In this document: positions 23,217 to 35,995 of the stretch, in pieces
How the letters are laid out: each line of letters begins with the position of its first letter
How positions within the stretch are numbered: position 1 is the stretch's first letter
From: Halocaridina rubra
Lineage: Eukaryota; Arthropoda; Malacostraca; Decapoda; Atyidae
Direction: 5' to 3'
DNA: 64,000 bases
NCBI GenBank assembly: GCA_037179515.1
Contig: JAXCGZ010022675.1
Location: 150,571-214,570, forward strand
The notes under the pieces: model-generated
What the model was told of the DNA's origin: nothing
The model's database searches: none
Seen by the model: the letters and a program-made list of their open reading frames with translations, nothing else
Program-made: the position numbers and the translations under genes

Positions 23217-23493
23217 TGTAATGAAGTGGTAATATTGTACATAGTGTATGCTACTTCTAAGTTAAGTTCTATCTTACATGTTTTGTTGAGAAACATTATT
23301 TTTATTCTAATCTGATTCTAGTAAGTAGAAGAGTTCTCTTCTCCCGTCAAATCTGAGAGATATCCGACGACACCTGAAAATAGCTCCAGGCATTTCCTAC
23401 ATATTTCCTATCCTTTTCTGTTATCCTACCCATACTAGCAAAACCCTAACCCTATTTCTAATACCACTAAGTAATATATATCATAGTGATAGT
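23217..23493 (+). repeat. 3' LTR of the Mag-like element
   Basis: Matches 13301-13499 joined to 19849-19906 (shared GGTAATATTGTACATAGTGT, CTCCAGGCATTTCCTACATA, CTAAGTAATATATA). Confidence 0.82.
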
Positions 23494-24398
23494 TATAGTC
23501 CTCTGGCTATAGTTCTCTTTCTCCCTCAAGCATGAACCATCTAAGATTACTCTTGTGGCAATACTGCTTGCATTGCACCACACAACACCCTTACCTGACT
23601 TTGGGGCATACCATTTCCCTCTCACTGGGTCCTCTTGTCTCAATCTCCTTATAAACTTTTGCAGCATCTTCATCGTTAGCTGCCTGACCTTGTCTTCCCA
23701 TCTGATGCTCTCTGCTCTTCTCTTTATGTAACTACAAGCTACCCGTAACCAACCTGCCACAGGTTAATGGCTCACCAATTATCTGCACATAGAAAACAGC
23801 TCTCTCCTACTTAAGTCTTGCTGCATTTCCGGAATCTCATTACCCCTACGGAAAATGAGCTCACCATTCTTTCCTCTTTCCAATCTCATACCCAAAACAG
23901 TATCCCCTTCCAGTGGTTCTGGTGGTTTTGTAGCAAGTCCATACAAACGCAGCTACTCCACAACTTCCGTACACTAACCTTGGTCTCATGTATTATTATA
24001 TCATCTATATATGAGTTTGTGGCGGTTTCCAACCCTTTCCTCTTCCTTAGTACTGTCTTGATTATCTTGGTCATGATTCTTGGCGCTGAACTTAGTCTGA
24101 AGCCCAGCCTCATTAGGCAGTATGTCCTTCCTCTGTAATTCACAATCTGGTACTTCCACAGCTTCTCTGCAACGTGGACTTGCAGGTAAGCCGGCTTCAG
24201 ATCAACTCTAGCAGAGGCCCCACTCATCTGCCTCCACTCCCTCAGCGTCTCACTGCAAACATCAGTAGCGTCATCTCCAGTGTGAGACATAACATATTTG
24301 TTAAGTCGCGAAAGTCCAGTACTGGCCAAAATTTGCTCTTGTTTGGCTGGACCACCGCCATCAATGGTAGCACTCCACATTCTACTTCCGTCAACCAT
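23494..24398 (-). pseudogene. RT and start of RNase H of the outer element
   Basis: The RT frame (24398-23886) has ARVDLKPAYLQVHVAEKLWK, CLMRLGFRLSSAPRIMTKII and SYIDDIIIHE (catalytic YIDD intact). RNase H begins K-G-V-V-W-C-N-A-S-S-I-A-T (23760-23467) and is cut off at 23494, where the Mag-like element ends. A first-aspartate change (W-C-D to W-C-N) is likely. Confidence 0.75.
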
Positions 24399-24687
24399 GT
24401 CACCAGTATACCTTCATCGATCCACCTCTACACCTCTCGGTCAAATTATATCCTCACAGGCTCTCTCACTGCAGCCCACCTTTTTCTCTAACACCAGCAG
24501 CCCCTCTTTCAAATACCACTCCACCACCCACTTAGTACTGTGAAATTCTGCAATGAAATCCTTGTCCACTCTCTTGCACAGACTGGCCTTCTGTTCTGTG
24601 CCTAACTCTTATCTCAACTTTCCATGTTTCTTGGCTTTCACTTTTCCTGCCACCCTTTCCTGCCCTACATTCACAACTGTCACTGCA

Positions 24688-26003
24688 CTACTAAGGAAAC
24701 ATATCTCTCTTCACTTGGAATCCTTCAACTTTTTGTCAGTGAGGCAACATGGCTTCAGAGAAGGCAGATCAACAGTAACAAACTTATTAGAATTTTATGA
24801 TGAGGTAAGCCAAATCTTACAGGAAAGAGAGGGCTGGGCAGATTGCATATTCCTAGACTTCCAGAAAACGTTTGACACTGTTCCACATGGGAGACTTATT
24901 AGGAAGCTGCAATCAATGGCTAGAATAGGTGGAAATGTTTTGGAATGGATAAAAACTTACTTAGAAGGAAGGGAGCAGAGGGTTAGAGTAAGACACTCAG
25001 TGTCTGAATGGAGAAGAGTTAGTGGTGGAGTTCCACAGGGTTCAGTTTTAGGGCCACTTTTGTTCCTTGTATATGTAAATGACCTACCAGAGTCTGTAAA
25101 TTCATTCATGAATATGTTTGCAGATGATGAAAAGATTGTGAAGAAAGTAAAAAACGAGAACAATGGTAGAGAACTTCAGGAGGATCTAAATAATCTGCAT
25201 GAGTGGTCAGAAAAGTGGCTAATGAAATTCAATACTTCAAAATGTAAGGTAATGAGAATGGGTACAAGTGCAAGAAGGCCCAAGCTTGACTACTCGGTGG
25301 CTGGAGTACAACTTCAAGAGACAGAAAATGAGAGAGATCTAGGAGTAAACATACTGGCAGATTTGTGTCCAGAAATACATATAAATGGCATAGTAAGGGC
25401 AGCATATGCATTCTTATCAAATGTAAGGGTAGCCTTCAGGCACATGGACAAGGAAATGTTCAGAAATATTTATGTAACCTATGTGAGGCCAAAACTCGAA
25501 TATGCAGCCCCCTTTTGAAATCCGCACTTGAAAAAGCACATAGCTAAGCTTGAAAAAGTTCAAAGACATGCCACGAAACTGGTGCCAGAAATACGCAATC
25601 TCAGTTATGATGAGAGGCTGAGGGAATTAGACTTACCATCACTCAAAGCTAGATGAGTGAGGGGGGATATGGTGACAGTCTTTAAATTCCTTCATGGTTA
25701 TGATAGAGTGGATAGGGATCGATATTTTGATATGGCTGGCTCTAGAACTAGAGGTCATAGTTTGAAGCTTCGTAAGAAAAGTTCTTTGCAGGATGTAAGG
25801 AAATACTTTTTCAGTGTAAAGGTAGTTGATAATTGGAATTGGCTAAGCGAGGAGGTAGTTAATGCTATCTCAATCCATAGTTTTAAGGACAGGTATGATA
25901 AGTATCACTAAGTCTAAAATGGAACCGATCAGGAGACGGGAAGATACGAGCTTTGGGCTCTTTCCCGTAAACACAATTAGGTAATCACAATTAGGTAATC
26001 ACA
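24688..26003 (+). mobile_element. CR1-like LINE, 5'-truncated second copy
   Basis: Nearly the same sequence as the 3' part of 14598-17655 inverted, starting mid-RT (L-R-K-H-I-S-L-H-L-E) and ending with two units of ACAATTAGGTAATC. RT motifs include FLDFQKTFDTVPHGRL and NMFADDEKIV. A TGA stop at about 25516 and another near 25654 interrupt it. It sits in the outer Gypsy element between RT and protease. Confidence 0.88.
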
Positions 26004-26083
26004 CCTTATCCTGCCTCTCGCTACTTGCAAAATGTTCACTGGTACCAGCACATTGCCAAAAACTGCAACTCCATCACGAATTG

Positions 26084-26752
26084 TCATACCTCCCAGTTGT
26101 TTATTATATCAATTCCCATTACTATATCTATGCCAGTCATCACATTAGCAATCACAATCGCTGCATTTCTCAGGTGTATTCCTTGCACTGTCAACTCTAT
26201 CTCTTTACTGCCCTCACATTCAATCTGTCTTCCTTCCACCGTTACTAACCCTTCTACCTTCGCTATGCATTTCCCCACCAAACGAGAAGCCCACACTGTA
26301 ATGGAACTACCTGAATCGACAAGTGCTCTCACCTCCCTTCCTCCCACGCTATTACTGATCACTGGCAAAGAAGGTGGAAACGCCTTTAACTGTCTGAGGA
26401 GTAAGCTTCCGGAGCAGCAGCTCCCCCTTGCCCATTTCCATACTTGCAGAGGCTTGCAATAATGACCTTCCCTCCTACACTTGAAGCATGTTATGGGTGG
26501 TCGTGGCTTCTTGCACCCTCTTGCCATATGAGGGCCACCAAGCCTATAACAGCAACCCTTGAACACCTTGTTTTCTCCTTTCGTGCCTCCTTGCTGGTGA
26601 TACCCATGGCAACTGGGTACCCTTGCTGACCTTCCATCAATGACGGTCCTCTGGCCACAACTACTACAAGTTCTTGACCTCCCACCACCTGATGCTAACA
26701 CTCTTGCTCTTGCAATTAGCTCAGTTAAATCTACTGTTTCAACATTCTGCAT
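26084..26752 (-). pseudogene. Gag knuckle and aspartic protease of the outer element
   Basis: A 222-codon frame: CFKCRREGHYC (CCHC knuckle, partly degraded), then VRALVDSGSSITVWASRLVG (protease DSGS active site) and MTGIDIVMGIDIINNWEV (the family's I-L-G-x-D-x-L-x-x-x region). Continuous with gag, which lies at higher coordinates. Confidence 0.8.
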
Positions 26753-27177
26753 CTACTGAAGTTCCATGGAGATCCAATCTGGGAAACCAGTCACAAATGC
26801 CAGCTTTATTGCCCGCTGCAGACCCTCTCCCTTCCATCCTGCCAGTCCTGCTAACTGCCTGATCTCATTTGCAAAAACATCCACTTGCTCACCTGTCCAG
26901 TGCATCTTCCTAAACCTTCCATAGGCCTCGAACATCCCTTGCGAGAAGGCCAACTTCAATCTGCTCTCGATCTTCTTGGCATCTAGCGATCATCATCACA
27001 CACTTCGAGATACAGAGCCAACACATCTCCTTCCAGGAACAAAGGTATAAAACTGGCTAAATCCTTAATCTCCACTAATCTCAACACTAATAGGATCTTT
27101 TTTAGCCAGGCAACCACATCACCCTGACCATCAAATGGTTTCATCATTTCACCACTCAATTTGTCTTTTCCAGCCAT
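26753..27177 (-). pseudogene. Gag N-terminal region of the outer element
   Basis: Starts MAGKDKLSGEMMKPFDGQGD at 27177, 28 nt inside the 5' LTR, and continues V-V-A-W-L-K-K, a retrotransposon Gag start. A stop near 26983 splits it from a second frame (26959-26753). Confidence 0.7.
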
Positions 27178-27204
27178 GGTGATAATTAGACAGCCTAGAT
27201 AGCT

Positions 27205-27583
27205 TGTGGTCGAGATAGAAAAAAAAAGTTATGTGTATCATGTACCTCAACTTAACTCCAGTGGTGCAAATCGGAAATCAGAAACCCACACACAACTGTT
27301 CAAAAACAGGCCTCTCCTTGCCCCTTTCTCCTAAAGTGCCACACACAAAGAATCAACACCTACACAAGGAGCTCCTGCTAAGCCTCCACAACTTAAAATT
27401 AAAGCAATTTCGTTACACAATCAACCAACTTAACAACTCCACTGGCATTCCTTCATTGCCCCAAGGACCAGCCAAAATTAAAAACAACAGGCCGTTTCAC
27501 AGCGTTGCCAACTCCCCTTCCGTTTTACCAGATCCAAATTGTACAAAATTATAAACAAAAACTATTGTCTTCACAAAGCCACA
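27205..27583 (-). repeat. 5' LTR of the outer Gypsy-like element
   Basis: Pairs with 12121-12501; begins TGTGG and ends CCACA. Flanked outside by ATTAT. Confidence 0.88.
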
Positions 27584-28436
27584 ATTATGTTAGGCTAGAT
27601 TAGGTTAGGTTAGATTTATATTCCTGATTTATTGTCTATGGATTTTTACTTGTGACTCTGTTACCTGGATTTGATTAGTCAGCGCTATAAAAATAACTAA
27701 GACATTTTAATTGAGACGTGATTGCTATAAATAGCCTTCCTGAATAAAGTCAATCATTTAATAATTATACAATTTATTAAGAACTGGCAATGTAAGGCAC
27801 TATTGTAATAAAATTACATAAAGGACAGAACTTTTTTTTTTTTTCCAAACAAAATGGTTGTTACTTTTAACACCCGTTGTAGGTGGGGAAACTTTGATAA
27901 AGAGAAGACTTCAAAATTTGAATTGAAATTTGTGTCTAGCATTTGCTTTGACTTCAGCTTTATAATGTGTCATATATTAATTTCCCATACAGTTTATGAT
28001 ATAGATGAAAGATTGAGTTCTTCAATCAGTGATCAGCTCCGAGTATTCCAGTATCATTTCATGGATGAAATTCAAGGTGATCAACTATAGATTTACATGC
28101 TTTTCATGATTAGGGATATTAAAGTTAGTAGAAATACCAACCTGAAGTTATAATTATCATTATTATTATTATTCTTTAATTTTACATCAAAAATGTAAAG
28201 ATTGTGAACTATATATGACTGCAGTACAAATGGCATGTTAATATGAGTGACATTTGCTGTCCCACATCTAACTTTATTTTTCTCTATAATATCCCAATCT
28301 GCTTAAGTTTATGTTTCCATACATCAAAATCCCTCAGGGCTGCAGGCAGAACCACCTACTGCCTAAAAGTGATAGAAGCCTTTGGGAGCATTTTGGGTCA
28401 ACAGATAAATAAAGAACTGTTTTAAGATTCACAGTG
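27584..28436. other. No recognisable feature
   Basis: AT-rich DNA. A 78-codon open frame at 27854-28090 has no recognised domain and no sign of conservation; I treat it as chance. Confidence 0.5.
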
Positions 28437-28550
28437 AGACCTCATTCAAATAGGGGTGGACACAGATATAGAGCTGGGAGAATAAGGCTATTTGCCATTG
28501 CAAGCACTCTGTGGTAGGATTTTACTCATGTTAATCAGGTTTGTCAGAAG
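28437..28550 (-). repeat. S1 SINE, inverted, partial
   Basis: CATTCAAATAGGGGTGGACA and AGAGCTGGGAGAATAAGGCT mark the 3' body. The insertion abuts the 3' end of the LINE at 28551. Confidence 0.6.
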
Positions 28551-30935
28551 TAAGAGAAGGATCATTAATGAGTCTGAGTGCCTAAAATTCAACCCTGTCA
28601 AGGAGATAAGTATAAGAAGAAGTACCCCAGATGTGTGAGCAGTATTCTGAGCAGGGACGGATAAGACCTTTATAGATTTTAAGTAACTGTAGAGGAAAAG
28701 TTATGACAACAACGAAACAGAACCCCACTTATTTGGATGAAGATTTAGAAATTTGGATTATGTGATTCTTCCAACACAAGTTAGAGGCTATATGGATTCC
28801 TAATATATTGACAGAATTAAGAGGCTAAATTTCGTTAGTTTCGAAGACAATAGGGTTATAAGGAGAAGAATATAAAGAGATAGCCAGAAACTGTGTCTTG
28901 GAGGCATTGAGTTTAACTAAATTTTGAGTGCCCCACTCAGATACCCTCTGCAAATCGGAGTTGAGAGTAGAAGAAAGAGTGATACAAGACTGATTACGAG
29001 TAGCAGAGGAAGGTTGTGAAGAAGAAAAGGCAAAGTAAAAGTGAAGGGTAGAATTATCAGTAAAGGCATCAAGAAGAGAGGAAGATGGGGATTGTAGATG
29101 ATCATTGATGAAGAGAAGGAAGAGAGTAGGTGAAAGAACAGAGCACTGTAGAACACCACTGGTAATAGAAAAAGGACTAGATGTCGCACCATCAACAACT
29201 ACAGATATAAAACGGTCAGAAAGAAAACTGGAAATCAGAGAACAGAAAGAAGGGGTAAAGCCATAGGCAGGGAGTTTAGCTAACACAGCCTTGTGCCAGA
29301 CTCTGTCAAAAGCCTTAGAGATATCAGGGCGACGACAATGGATTCCCAAAAGTTCCTCAGAGAAGATGACCATACATGAGATATATAGGACAGGTCACCA
29401 GTGAATCTTGCCTTGCAGAGGCTGTTCTGGTGATCAGATATAAGTGAGTTAGATCAAGCGTTTAAAGAAGTGAGCATTGAGCAAAGTGTTGAAAACTTTA
29501 GCAATAGAGAAGGTTAAGGCAATAGGTCGGTACTTTGAAGAAATAGAGCAGTCACCCTTCTTAGGAAAAGATTGAACTAGAGCATGCTTCCAAGATGAAG
29601 GATAGATTCTGGTTGACAGAATGAGGCGAAAAAGATGGCAAAGCACGGGAGCCAGTTCATCTGCAAACTCCTTAAGGAACCTTGCAGAGATACCATTGGG
29701 ACCATATGCCTTGTTCGTCTTTAACGAGCAAAGAACCTTATGAACTTTGCGTGCAGAAAGGATAAGGGAGGGCATGGGGTTAGAGAGGGGTAAAGATTGA
29801 AGAACAGGTGTGCTGAAATAGTTTATAGTAGAGTTGGCAGAAAAATGAGAGCCAAAGAGAGTGGCTTGGTCAGTGAAAGAGCAAGCTATAGAACCATCAG
29901 AACAAATGAGAGGGGGAAAGCTTGAGTTACAGAAGTTTTTGGAGAGGTTTTTGGCTAAGGATTAGAACCATTTGTCAGTGGGAGAGGAGTTAAGGTCAAT
30001 AACTTTCCTTCTTATAAAGGAAGCCTTAGACCTTCGAATCAGAGCAGTACAGCAATTCCTAACTATAATAAAAGCAGAGTGAGTGAAATCGGAAGGAGAG
30101 GCTTGGTAAGATCAGTGTGCCCAATTCCTGGCATGGATAGCATGGAGCAGTCATGGTCAAACCAAGGTTTAGGGGGAGAGAAAGTTTTTGTAGAAGAGGG
30201 GATGTACACCTCCATTCCCGAGGTCATAATCTCAACAACTTTTAGGGCTACTTGATCAGGGTTGTGAGACCGAAAGCAGTTGTCATCCTATGGGAAGTCA
30301 AAGAGGAAGTTACGCAAATTTTCATGTTGGGTACGCTCGAAGTGCCAAAGGCGGCCCTGAGTAGGAGGGATTGGTGGAGGGGGGGCGAAAATGGAAGAGA
30401 TTGAGATCATAGAGTGGTCAGATTTACCAAGAGGGGAAAGCAAAGAATAAGAGTAGTTTGAAGGCTTAGAAGTAAGAAATAGGTCAAGAGTGTTTGCTGC
30501 ATGTTCGTAAGGATCAGGAACATGAGTAGGATGTTTGATAATTTGCTCCAGGTCGTGAGTAATAGAGAAACAAGGGCCTCTTTTCCTCCCACATCAGTGT
30601 GAGAAGAATCAAGCCACTCACAGTGGTGTACGTTGAAGTCTCCAATGTAGAGAACTTCGGCATGTGGGTGAGAAGATAGCACGGACTCATGGCATAAGGA
30701 CAGGTATTCAAAGAAAGACACAAACTTGGTGGAGTTTGGAGAACAATAACAGAAGCAAAGGAAAATAGATTTTTAGCCAGAAAACATCAAAGTCAAGAGA
30801 TACAAGGTCCATGAGACTCGCAATAGGAGTGTTAGTGTTACAGTAGGCACAGACCCCACCTTAGGAACGTAAACGAGTATTCAGATTATAGTGAGAGATT
30901 TGAAATCAGTCAGTGATTACACTGACAAATGAGAT
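28551..30935 (-). pseudogene. Jockey/CR1-like LINE, decayed
   Basis: Minus-strand order is endonuclease scraps (30721-30407: VLYIGDFNVHHCEWLDSSHT), RT start (29775-29449: KTNKAYGPNGISARFLKEFA) and RT core (29373-28825: PDISKAFDRVWHKAVLAKLP). The last continues with a GVLQCSVLSPTLFLLFINDH block. The catalytic FADD is replaced by FTDN and the usual P-Q-G-S is L-Q-C-S, so it is inactive. The C-terminal part (28551-28740) matches 40370-40520. Confidence 0.82.
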
Positions 30936-31179
30936 GGGTACAACTTATTACCTCCCCTCTCAGGAAAAACAAAAATATATATATTACTAACTAGTGACAT
31001 AAATATATAGTCATTTCCCCTAGCAAGGTTAACTTTAGGACTTACTGGGCAATTTTGGGACAGTTATGAGAATACTTAGAGCACCTTCTATGAAACACCA
31101 TGATCTGGATTAGTATACATCCCTCATCTTACAATACCACTTATTATTGCCTAGATCTGGGATTCTTTCTTTTCAATTT

Positions 31180-31335
31180 CTATGATCCTTGCTCATTTGC
31201 CCAGGGTGGTGGTGAGAGAAAATTTGGCAGCCATTTATCCTCAAGGAACTCAGAGGAGTGATCAAAGTATATTGCCTTCTTGTGCATGTGTGTGTTGTTA
31301 ATGGGCCACACCTCCTTACTAGAGGAATTTTGCTC
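31180..31335 (+). repeat. LINE 3' end fragment
   Basis: GGCAGCCATTTATCCTCAAG, GGAGTGATCAAAGTATATTG and CACACCTCCTTACTAGAGG match the complement of 8230-8345 and 51840-51920, and 42840-42960 and 47110-47280. A recurrent 3' UTR piece. Confidence 0.55.
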
Positions 31336-31420
31336 ACTGTATATGCATGTTAGTATATGAACAAATACAAGCACACAAGCAACACCACAAACAGAAAAGC
31401 ACAAGAAACAAATACATGTA

Positions 31421-32886
31421 CAGTGTTGCCTCACTTATTGCGGTAGTTCGGTTCCGGGACCCGGCGCGAACCAGGAAATCCGCGAAGTAGGATCAGCCTA
31501 TATGTACATAGATACTTTAATATATTTTTACGTTTACACTGTATAAACTGTCCCTGTACTGTTAAAATACCACCCTTTACTTCATAGATAACAGCATGCA
31601 AGCATAAATTTATATGAAAGTGATAGGAAAACTTACCGTGAATGTGATGATGACGTGACATACATACTCATTTACAATTATTTTTTCGATTACGAACTGT
31701 ATAAACCCTCCCTGCACTGTTAAAAAAACACCCTTAACATTATAGATAACAGCAAGCAACGTAAATTTTTATGAAAGTGATAGATAAAATTACGGCGAAT
31801 GAGGTGATGATGACGTGACATACATACTCATTTACAATTATTTTTTCGTTTACGTACTGTATAAACCCTCCCTGCACTGTTAAAAAAACACCCTTTACAT
31901 TATAAATAACAGCAAGCAACGTAAATTTTTATGAAAGTGATAGATAAAATTACGGTGAATGAGGTGATGATGACGTGACACACATACTCATTTACAATTA
32001 TTTTTTCGTCTACGAACTGCATAAAGCCTCCCTGCACTGTTAAAAAAACACCCTTTACATTATAAATAACAGCACGCAACGTAAATTTTTATGAAAATGA
32101 TAGATAAAATTACGGTGAATGAGGTGATGATGACGTGACATACATACTCATTTACAATTATTTTTTCGTTTACGAACTGTATAAACCCTCCCTGCACTGT
32201 TAAAAAAACACCCTTTACATTATAAATAACAGCAAGCAACGTAAATTTTTATGAAAGTGATAGATAAAATTACGGTGAATGAGGTGATGATGACGTGACA
32301 CACATACTCATTTACAATTATTTTTTCGTTTACGAACTGCATAAAGAATCCCTGCACTGTTAAAAAAACACCCTTTACATTATAAATAACAGCACGCAAC
32401 GTAAATTTTTATGATAGTGATAGATAAAATTACGGTGAATGAGGTGATGATGACGTGACACACATACTCATTTACAATTATTTTTTCGTTTACGAACTGT
32501 ATAAACCCTCCCTGCACTGTTAAAAAAACACCCTTTACATTATAAATAACAGCACGCAACGCAAATTTTATGAAAGTGATACATAAAATTACGTTGAATG
32601 AGGTGATGATGACGTGACACTCATACTCATTTACAATTATTTTTTCATTTACAAACTGTATAAACCCTCCCTGCACTGTTAAAACAACACCCTTTACATT
32701 ATAAATAACAGCAAGCAACGTAAATTTACATTTCCAATAAAAAAATGAAAATACTGAAAATTTTTGTTTTCAATATTTTAACATTTTTGCGTATACCCAT
32801 AAAATAAAATAATAATTTATCCCAAAAAAAAACTGCGATAGAGTGAGAACGCGAACCAAGAAACGCGAATAACCGGGGTAACACTG
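31421..32886. mobile_element. Non-autonomous TA-flanked element, family P1, copy 1
   Basis: 1466 bp between two TA dinucleotides. The 5' end is CAGTGTTGCCTCACTTATTG; the 3' end read inward is CAGTGTTACCCCGGTTATTC, so the ends are imperfect inverted repeats. CAG at a TA target and a C-C-T-C-rich end are features of pogo/Tigger elements (inference). The interior is seven tandem units of 160 bp (GATGATGACGTGACA at about 31646, 31806 and so on). No transposase is encoded. Confidence 0.78.
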
Positions 32887-32996
32887 TATATAGAGACACA
32901 AACAGACAAGCAAAAGGGCAAACAGACACAGAAAACCACAACATAAAAAGTTGGACAAACATATAGAAAAACACAGGTACACAAGCAGAAGGGCAA

Positions 32997-34715
<1,719 letters not shown>

Positions 34716-34965
34716 TAGTTCTCCTAATTTCATGTGATGGTAAGTCTGTCACCAGCTACATAGCATGTGTGAACTTTCTACAATTTGCATGCATGTTCTG
34801 TCATAACATTGGAGGAATTTAAAAAGTTAGCTTATCCCCCCCTCTTTCTTCTAGGTTCGAATGATAAGTTTTAACTCCTTCAGCCTTTCTTCAGAAATGA
34901 GATTATGTATCTCTGTCAGCAGCTTCGTAGTATGTCTCTGAACTTTCTACAGTTTTTACAATATA
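34716..34965 (-). pseudogene. CR1-like LINE C-terminal scrap
   Basis: CTTATCCCCCCCTCTTTCTT, AACTCCTTCAGCCTTTCTTC and GTATGTCTCTGAACTTTCTA align with 14925-15050 of the CR1-like LINE. An extra partial duplicate lies at 34716-34800. Old copy. Confidence 0.65.
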
Positions 34966-35599
34966 AAACAAACAGTCTAAGAACTTCTTTTATTCATCGC
35001 ACAACTGAAGAAATGAGGCAATAAATACATTTTAGATCTTTTCACACTCTAAGTCACATAAATGTGTTATGCACAATGAAGTCAGATTTATATATACAGT
35101 ATTTAATAAAATGGCAAACCATGATTTAATTAAGTCAGATTTTTTTTTAATAACGTGATTAATTTAGAGTATTATTTAAATTCTTGATTCATCTATATTT
35201 TCTTGCCGGTTATGGAATGTGTTTGAAAAGATTATGAAGTATTTGAATCTACTAACTTCTGTCAACAATACCTTACGACTGATGGGAAAAGCTATCTTAA
35301 GAGCTCATCTTCATTATGATTGCAAATTACCTTAATTATATTCAGGCTTAGGGTTTGCAATTCCACAGTAAAATATTATAGACATTGTAACAGTTCATAA
35401 GTATAAGGAAAGTCAAATTTCATATGAAATTCAGATTTACAGTTAGCATTTACAAAAGTACATACAACACTATTATTTGTAACTACCAAAACATACAACT
35501 AAATATGTTTAAGGTCAATAGTTACAGAGCTACATACTATAAGTAGTAAACTTTGGTTAAACAAGATACAAAAAGAAATAATACATTCATGGACTAGAT

Positions 35600-35995
35600 T
35601 TACAATATAATAAGGGCTGTTGTTGATGTTGGCTGTTCCCAACCTGCCTGGCAGAACAGCCCCCAATCTAAAAGGAAGGCCACTGCCTATCCTGGGCTTT
35701 CCCAGGGAATGAATGCGGTGCTGTTGTTGTTCCCTAAGCTTACTTGGCGAACAGTCTTTAGTCCCTAAGAAAGGCCACTGCCAATGCCAGGCTTTCCCAT
35801 GGGGCTCTCAAGGAGTGTATGTTGCGTCCTTGGCATATGTGGTAGTATGCCAATATTACCCATGCTATCAAATAACTCTCTGTGGCCCAATGCCGATGCC
35901 AGGCTCAGGCACAGAGCTCTCAGTGAGTATATGTTGTGTTGTTGGCTTATGTGGTTGTGTGTGCTTATTACCCATGATAGTAAATAACTTTCTGT
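35600..35995 (+). repeat. SINE-like family S2, tandem partial copies
   Basis: Three overlapping copies of a unit: TTGTTGTTCCCTAAGC, GAACAGCC, AAGGCCACTGCC, CTGGGCTTTCCCA, then a GAGTGTATGTTG and GGCATATGTGGTTGT block. Also present at 47849-47975 and inverted at 52706-52855. No Pol III box was confirmed. Confidence 0.6.

Larger units (their letters stand above)
13301..23493 (+). mobile_element. Mag-like Ty3/Gypsy retrotransposon nested in the outer element
   Basis: The 5' LTR is 13301-13499 plus 19849-19906, split by a LINE. The 3' LTR is 23217-23493, preceded by a polypurine tract (AGGGGGGAGTGG). Between them are gag (from ATG 20362), protease, RT and part of RNase H, then a C-terminal pol scrap just before the 3' LTR. 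The integrase core is missing. Several in-frame stops show it is dead. LTR ends begin TGTAATG; the 3' end (GATAGT) is not the canonical CA, so that boundary is approximate. Confidence 0.8.
12121..27583 (-). mobile_element. Outer Ty3/Gypsy-like LTR retrotransposon, interrupted
   Basis: Two LTRs of 381 and 379 bp (12121-12501 and 27205-27583) begin TGTGG and end CCACA in either reading direction. They are flanked by ATTAG on the left and ATTAT on the right, a near-perfect 5-bp target duplication. Internal parts on the minus strand are gag (from ATG 27177), CCHC knuckle and protease (26752-26084), reverse transcriptase (24398-23886), the start of RNase H (23760-23494) and an integrase remnant (13212-12772). 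The sequence between RNase H and integrase is missing and replaced by a second LTR element (13301-23493). A truncated LINE sits at 24688-26003. The LTRs have diverged, so the insertion is not recent. Confidence 0.85.

Noticed and set aside
27854..28090. 78-codon open frame with Cys/Phe-rich sequence
   Set aside because: No recognised domain, no splice context and AT-rich codon use as in the surrounding non-coding DNA.
31421..32886. Regularly spaced repeats that could suggest a CRISPR array
   Set aside because: Units of 160 bp are contiguous, without unique spacers, and sit in a TA-flanked eukaryotic transposon.
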